From JBEKSX01 sp049516635 (GTDB taxonomy: Bacteria; Bacteroidota; Ignavibacteria; Tepidaquicellales; OLB5): a stretch of 18,630 bases of DNA. The stretch is from the NCBI GenBank assembly GCA_049516635.1, contig JBEKSX010000061.1:1-18630 (forward strand). The letters run 5' to 3'. The translations under genes were made by a program, and so were the position numbers. Under the pieces are notes generated by a model. That model did not search any database, had not been told where the DNA came from, and saw nothing but the letters and a program-made list of their open reading frames with translations. Below, piece after piece: positions 15,872 through 18,630 of this stretch (the first letter of the stretch is position 1; the number at the start of each line of letters is the position of its first letter).

Positions 15872-15908
15872 ATGTTCATGATACGAATCACACTCATAAA
15901 TAATTAAT

Positions 15909-17267
15909 ATGCACGAACCTATCATTTCTATTTCCGGGATCAGGGGAATCCCGGGTAAGTCATTAACTCCGGAAAATATCACAAAATTTATACATGCTTT
16001 TACCCGTTATACCGGACAAAAGCGGATAGTTATAGGCAGGGACGGAAGGATGAACGGCGAGATTATCGCGAAGATAGTCGAAGCGGTCCTGCTGTTCAGC
16101 GGTTGCGAAGTGATAGATCTCGGCATCGCTCCTACTCCGACAATAGCTCTTGCAGTCGAAACACTTAAAGCAGACGGCGGAATATCTATAACCGCCTCCC
16201 ATAACCCGCAGGAGTGGAACGGACTGAAGTTCATGAACAGCAAAGGTATATTTCTTGATAAAGATGAAAATGCAGAGCTTATGAATTTCATCAACGATGA
16301 TAAAATACAGTACGTCGAACAAGCCGGGATCCGCCAGGTGGAATATTATCCTGATTTTTTCGATTATCATATCGGAAAAGTTCTCAACATTAAATCGGTT
16401 AACCTAAATAAGATTCGCAAAAGGAAATTTAGAGTAGTGGTTGACTGCGTGAACTCATCCGGTTCTGTGATAATTCCTAAATTATTGAAGAAGCTCGGAT
16501 GCAAAGTAATTCCAGTTGATTGTGATTCAAGCGGAGTGTTCACAAGAAAGCCCGAACCTGTTCCCGAAAATCTTAAAAGCACCTGTAAGACGGTAAAAGC
16601 AAAGAAAGCGGATATGGGTATCGTTGTCGATCCGGATGCAGACAGGCTGGTAATTATCACAGAAAAGGGAGAACCGTTCGGGGAAGAGAATACCATTACA
16701 ACAGCAGTGAATCATGTTTTAAAGAACACCCCTGTAAAGATGAGGGTAGCGGTGGTCAATCTTTCCACATCGCGTTCTGTGGATGATGTAGTAAGTAAGC
16801 TGAATGGAAAATTATACAAAGCTCCCGTAGGTGAGATAAATGTAATCAAGAGAATGAAAGAGTGCGGTGCAGTTATCGGAGGCGAAGGAAGCGGGGGAGT
16901 AATACTGCCGGAAGTCCATTACGGGAGGGATTCGCTTGTGGGCATAGCGCTGATATTAAGCGAACTGGCGGAGTTCGGAGGAAAGGTGTCCGAATATAAA
17001 AAAACCTTACCGGAATATCATATCCTGAAAACCAAAATTGAATTGAAGGATACTGACCCCGAAAAGATCCTTGGTCACGTGAAAGATAAATACAGCAGTT
17101 ATCCTATAAATGAGGAGGATGGGTTAAGGATTGATTTCGAAAGATCGTGGGTCAATTTCCGTAAGTCGAACACAGAACCGATAATGAGAATAATTACCGA
17201 AGCCGGGACCAGGAAAGATGCAGAATCTCTCGAAACGGAGATAATATCCGGTCTACCGTACTCCTAA
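15909..17267 (+). CDS. glmM: Phosphohexomutase (phosphoglucosamine/phosphomannomutase family)
   Basis: The 452-residue product shows all four active-site elements of the alpha-D-phosphohexomutase superfamily: the phosphoserine loop ITASHNP with Ser97, the magnesium loop DPDADR (241-246), the sugar-specificity loop GGEGSGG (324-330) and the phosphate-binding loop RKSNTEPIMR (418-427). The N-terminal SISGIRGI is also typical. The length fits GlmM, which interconverts glucosamine-6-phosphate and glucosamine-1-phosphate on the way to UDP-GlcNAc, needed for peptidoglycan and lipopolysaccharide. Single-copy proteins of this type in the Bacteroidota group are usually called GlmM, but phosphomannomutase activity is possible, so the gene symbol is tentative. 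No Shine-Dalgarno sequence precedes the ATG. It lies between the E1 terminator and the ABC ATPase gene. Confidence 0.88.
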   Translation: MHEPIISISGIRGIPGKSLTPENITKFIHAFTRYTGQKRIVIGRDGRMNGEIIAKIVEAVLLFSGCEVIDLGIAPTPTIALAVETLKADGGISITASHNPQEWNGLKFMNSKGIFLDKDENAELMNFINDDKIQYVEQAGIRQVEYYPDFFDYHIGKVLNIKSVNLNKIRKRKFRVVVDCVNSSGSVIIPKLLKKLGCKVIPVDCDSSGVFTRKPEPVPENLKSTCKTVKAKKADMGIVVDPDADRLVIITEKGEPFGEENTITTAVNHVLKNTPVKMRVAVVNLSTSRSVDDVVSKLNGKLYKAPVGEINVIKRMKECGAVIGGEGSGGVILPEVHYGRDSLVGIALILSELAEFGGKVSEYKKTLPEYHILKTKIELKDTDPEKILGHVKDKYSSYPINEEDGLRIDFERSWVNFRKSNTEPIMRIITEAGTRKDAESLETEIISGLPYS

Positions 17268-17303
17268 TATTCTTCTCGTTATTAATTTATTTATATAACA
17301 TTT

Positions 17304-17331
17304 TTTGCTAAATTGTTCGATTAAATATAAT
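17304..17331 (+). promoter_or_regulatory. Possible promoter placed for a leaderless dppD-like transcript
   Basis: TATAAT (17326-17331) lies only five bases before the ATG at 17337, with TTTGCT (17304-17309) 16 bases upstream of it. If used, transcription would begin at or very near the start codon, which fits the absence of a Shine-Dalgarno sequence. It is a single match in AT-rich DNA, so confidence is low. Confidence 0.35.
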
Positions 17332-17336
17332 AACAA

Positions 17337-18389
17337 ATGGCTAAACTACTCGAAGTAAAGAATCTTAAAACATATTTTTATACCGATGACGGCATCGCAA
17401 AAGCAGTGGACGATATTGACTATGATGTCGATAAAGGAGAAACACTCGGTCTCGTTGGCGAATCCGGATGTGGAAAAAGCGTTTCGGCGTTATCCATAAT
17501 GAGACTGATACCCGACCCTCCCGGAAAAATTGTAGGAGGAGAGATACTCTTCAAAGGGCAGGACCTGCTGAAGCTGGAAGAAAAAGAGATGCAGGATATC
17601 CGGGGGAATGATATCGCGATGATATTCCAGGAACCGATGACATCACTGAATCCCGTTTTTACCTGCGGCTACCAGATAGATGAAGCGGTAATTCTCCACC
17701 AGCACGTATCGAAAGAGGAGGCTAAGAAGCGTTCGATTGATATGCTCCACCTGGTAGGCATACCGGCTCCGGAACAGAGGTACAGGGATTATCCCCATCA
17801 GCTTTCCGGCGGTTTAAGGCAGAGGGTAATGATCGCAATGGCACTTTCATGCAACCCTGAGATCCTGATAGCTGATGAGCCTACAACGGCACTCGATGTA
17901 ACGGTACAGGCGCAGATACTAGAACTGATAAAAAAATTACAGGATGAATTCGGAATGGCTATGATCATGATCACTCATGACCTCGGTGTCATAGCTGAGA
18001 TTTCAAAACGCGTAGCAGTTATGTACGCATCCAAGATAGCGGAGTATTCAATAGTGGATGAGATTTTCTATAATCCGAAACATCCATATACGCTCGGGCT
18101 TCTGAACTCAATTCCGAAGTTAAATAAAGGTGCAGCAAGACTTTTGACCATTGAAGGAACTGTTCCTGCTGCGACTAATTATCCTGTAGGATGCCATTTT
18201 GCAACAAGGTGCAAGTATGTTGACACTCCGATTCCTATTGCGGACAGTAAATGCTGGAATATTCAGCCGCCATTAGAGCAGGTAAACGATACCGATACCC
18301 CGCATACTGTTGCCTGCCACTACTGGCATGATGTAGAGATAAAAAGAAAAGCTGCAGGAGAGGTAACTCCCGCAGCACTGGTGAAGTAA
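17337..18389 (+). CDS. dppD: Oligopeptide/dipeptide ABC transporter ATP-binding protein (DppD/OppD type)
   Basis: The 350-residue product is an ABC ATPase with Walker A GESGCGKS (41-48), Q-loop FQEPMTSLNP (97-106), signature LSGGLRQR (156-163), Walker B ILIADEP (176-182) and H-loop ITHDLG (212-217). From about residue 260 it has the C-terminal extension of the oligopeptide/nickel transporter ATPases, with cysteines in GCHFATRCKY, SKCW and VACHYW; in homologues such cysteines can bind an iron-sulfur cluster. It would drive ATP-dependent import of peptides with a partner ATPase (DppF), two permeases and a binding protein, none of which is in the window. LSGGLRQR replaces the more usual LSGGMRQR, a mild change. 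The gene ends just before the three-hairpin array. Confidence 0.93.
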   Translation: MAKLLEVKNLKTYFYTDDGIAKAVDDIDYDVDKGETLGLVGESGCGKSVSALSIMRLIPDPPGKIVGGEILFKGQDLLKLEEKEMQDIRGNDIAMIFQEPMTSLNPVFTCGYQIDEAVILHQHVSKEEAKKRSIDMLHLVGIPAPEQRYRDYPHQLSGGLRQRVMIAMALSCNPEILIADEPTTALDVTVQAQILELIKKLQDEFGMAMIMITHDLGVIAEISKRVAVMYASKIAEYSIVDEIFYNPKHPYTLGLLNSIPKLNKGAARLLTIEGTVPAATNYPVGCHFATRCKYVDTPIPIADSKCWNIQPPLEQVNDTDTPHTVACHYWHDVEIKRKAAGEVTPAALVK

Positions 18390-18404
18390 CCAGATTTCAT
18401 TTTG

Positions 18405-18428
18405 AACAAGGGGGCTTGCCCCCTTGTT
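18405..18428. terminator. Hairpin 1 of a three-hairpin array
   Basis: AACAAGGGGGC (18405-18415) and GCCCCCTTGTT (18418-18428) form a perfect 11-base stem around TT, 15 bases after the dppD-like stop codon. It could end that transcript, although no T run follows (TAGGTAAAATT). Its core is related to the two hairpins that follow. Confidence 0.6.
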
Positions 18429-18448
18429 AGGTAAAATTCAGTCATAAA

Positions 18449-18474
18449 GGACAAGGGAGCAAGCTCCCTTGTCC
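18449..18474. repeat. Hairpin 2 of a three-hairpin array
   Basis: GGACAAGGGAGC (18449-18460) and GCTCCCTTGTCC (18463-18474) form a perfect 12-base stem around AA. Its centre is 45 bases from that of hairpin 1 and 43 from that of hairpin 3. On the minus strand it is followed by TTTATG. Confidence 0.65.
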
Positions 18475-18493
18475 AATAATTGTGTGCAAAGAA

Positions 18494-18515
18494 ATAAGGG
18501 AGCATGCTCCCTTAT
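18494..18515. terminator. Hairpin 3 of the array, abutting the rubrerythrin stop codon
   Basis: A perfect 22-base palindrome (arms ATAAGGGAGCA and TGCTCCCTTAT, centre GCATGC) begins immediately after the stop codon of the minus-strand rubrerythrin and is followed on that strand by TTTCTTTG. It is the best terminator candidate for the rubrerythrin transcript. Confidence 0.6.
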
Positions 18516-18630
18516 CTAATAATTTTTATTGGCTAATTCGAAATAAGATTGAGGATGCATACAGGCAGGACAGGATTTTGGAGGTTCGGTTCCGAAATGA
18601 ATATAACCGCAGTTCCTGCATATCCACATT
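18516..18630 (-). CDS. Rubrerythrin, C-terminal rubredoxin-like domain (cut by window edge)
   Basis: Reading the minus strand from the window end gives 37 codons and a TAG at 18516-18518. The peptide has WICRNCGYIHFGTEPP followed by SCPACMHPQSYFE, i.e. two CxxC pairs that bind the single iron of a rubredoxin-like domain. The PQSYFE ending is typical of rubrerythrin, a peroxide-reducing enzyme of anaerobes and microaerophiles whose N-terminal di-iron four-helix domain would lie outside the window. A stand-alone small rubredoxin-like protein starting at the ATG at the very edge cannot be excluded but is less likely. Confidence 0.8.
   Translation of the reverse strand, partial: MWICRNCGYIHFGTEPPKSCPACMHPQSYFELANKNY

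Noticed and set aside
18405..18515. Possible small CRISPR array
   Set aside because: The repeats are palindromic hairpins only about 18-26 bases long and not identical, the gaps between them are about 20 bases, and no cas gene is near; a hairpin array fits better.

Overview
The window looks like a chromosomal segment from an Ignavibacteria-type bacterium (Bacteroidota/Chlorobi group). The main evidence is three secreted proteins ending in a type IX secretion sorting domain with the signature SQNYPNPFNPTTKI and a C-terminal KKMVLIK-like end. Supporting evidence is a bacillithiol gene (bshC), a fused alpha/beta 2-oxoacid dehydrogenase E1, and AT-rich intergenic DNA with many short palindromes. 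The phylum assignment is an inference from protein style, not from a marker gene.

Layout. (1) 1-353: the N-terminal part of a YihY/BrkB-family membrane protein, minus strand, cut by the window edge. (2) 564-3872: two adjacent plus-strand genes for large exported beta-propeller proteins of different repeat families, with nearly identical sorting domains. (3) 3896-7570: a minus-strand group running thpR - fmdB-like - bshC - GT9 glycosyltransferase. (4) 7571-7891: a non-coding stretch holding two inverted copies of a composite hairpin repeat. (5) 7892-8905: a lipoprotein of unknown function, minus strand. (6) 8906-9687: 782 bases of AT-rich non-coding DNA with a clustered palindromic motif and a very good sigma70-like promoter. 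(7) 9688-13415: two plus-strand genes for exported proteins, one with a seven-blade Asp-box propeller plus an FN3-like domain plus a sorting domain, the other with FN3-like modules and a dockerin-like EF-hand pair. (8) 13702-18389: housekeeping genes on the plus strand (E1 alpha/beta fusion, phosphohexomutase, DppD-like ABC ATPase). (9) 18516-18630: the C-terminal rubredoxin-like domain of a rubrerythrin, minus strand, cut by the window edge.

The four exported proteins form two co-oriented pairs (30 and 41 base gaps) and probably work at the cell surface or outside the cell; no component of the secretion machinery is present. The thpR-fmdB-bshC group is tightly packed (21 and 11 base gaps), but its members do not form an obvious pathway.

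I saw no mobile element with a transposase, no CRISPR array, no tRNA or rRNA, and no defence, toxin or biosynthetic cluster. The most unusual material is at the level of small repeats. A palindromic element appears to sit in frame inside two sorting domains, with related copies in non-coding DNA. There is also an evenly spaced three-hairpin array at the 3' ends of two convergent genes, and a leader hairpin that places a Shine-Dalgarno sequence in a bulge.
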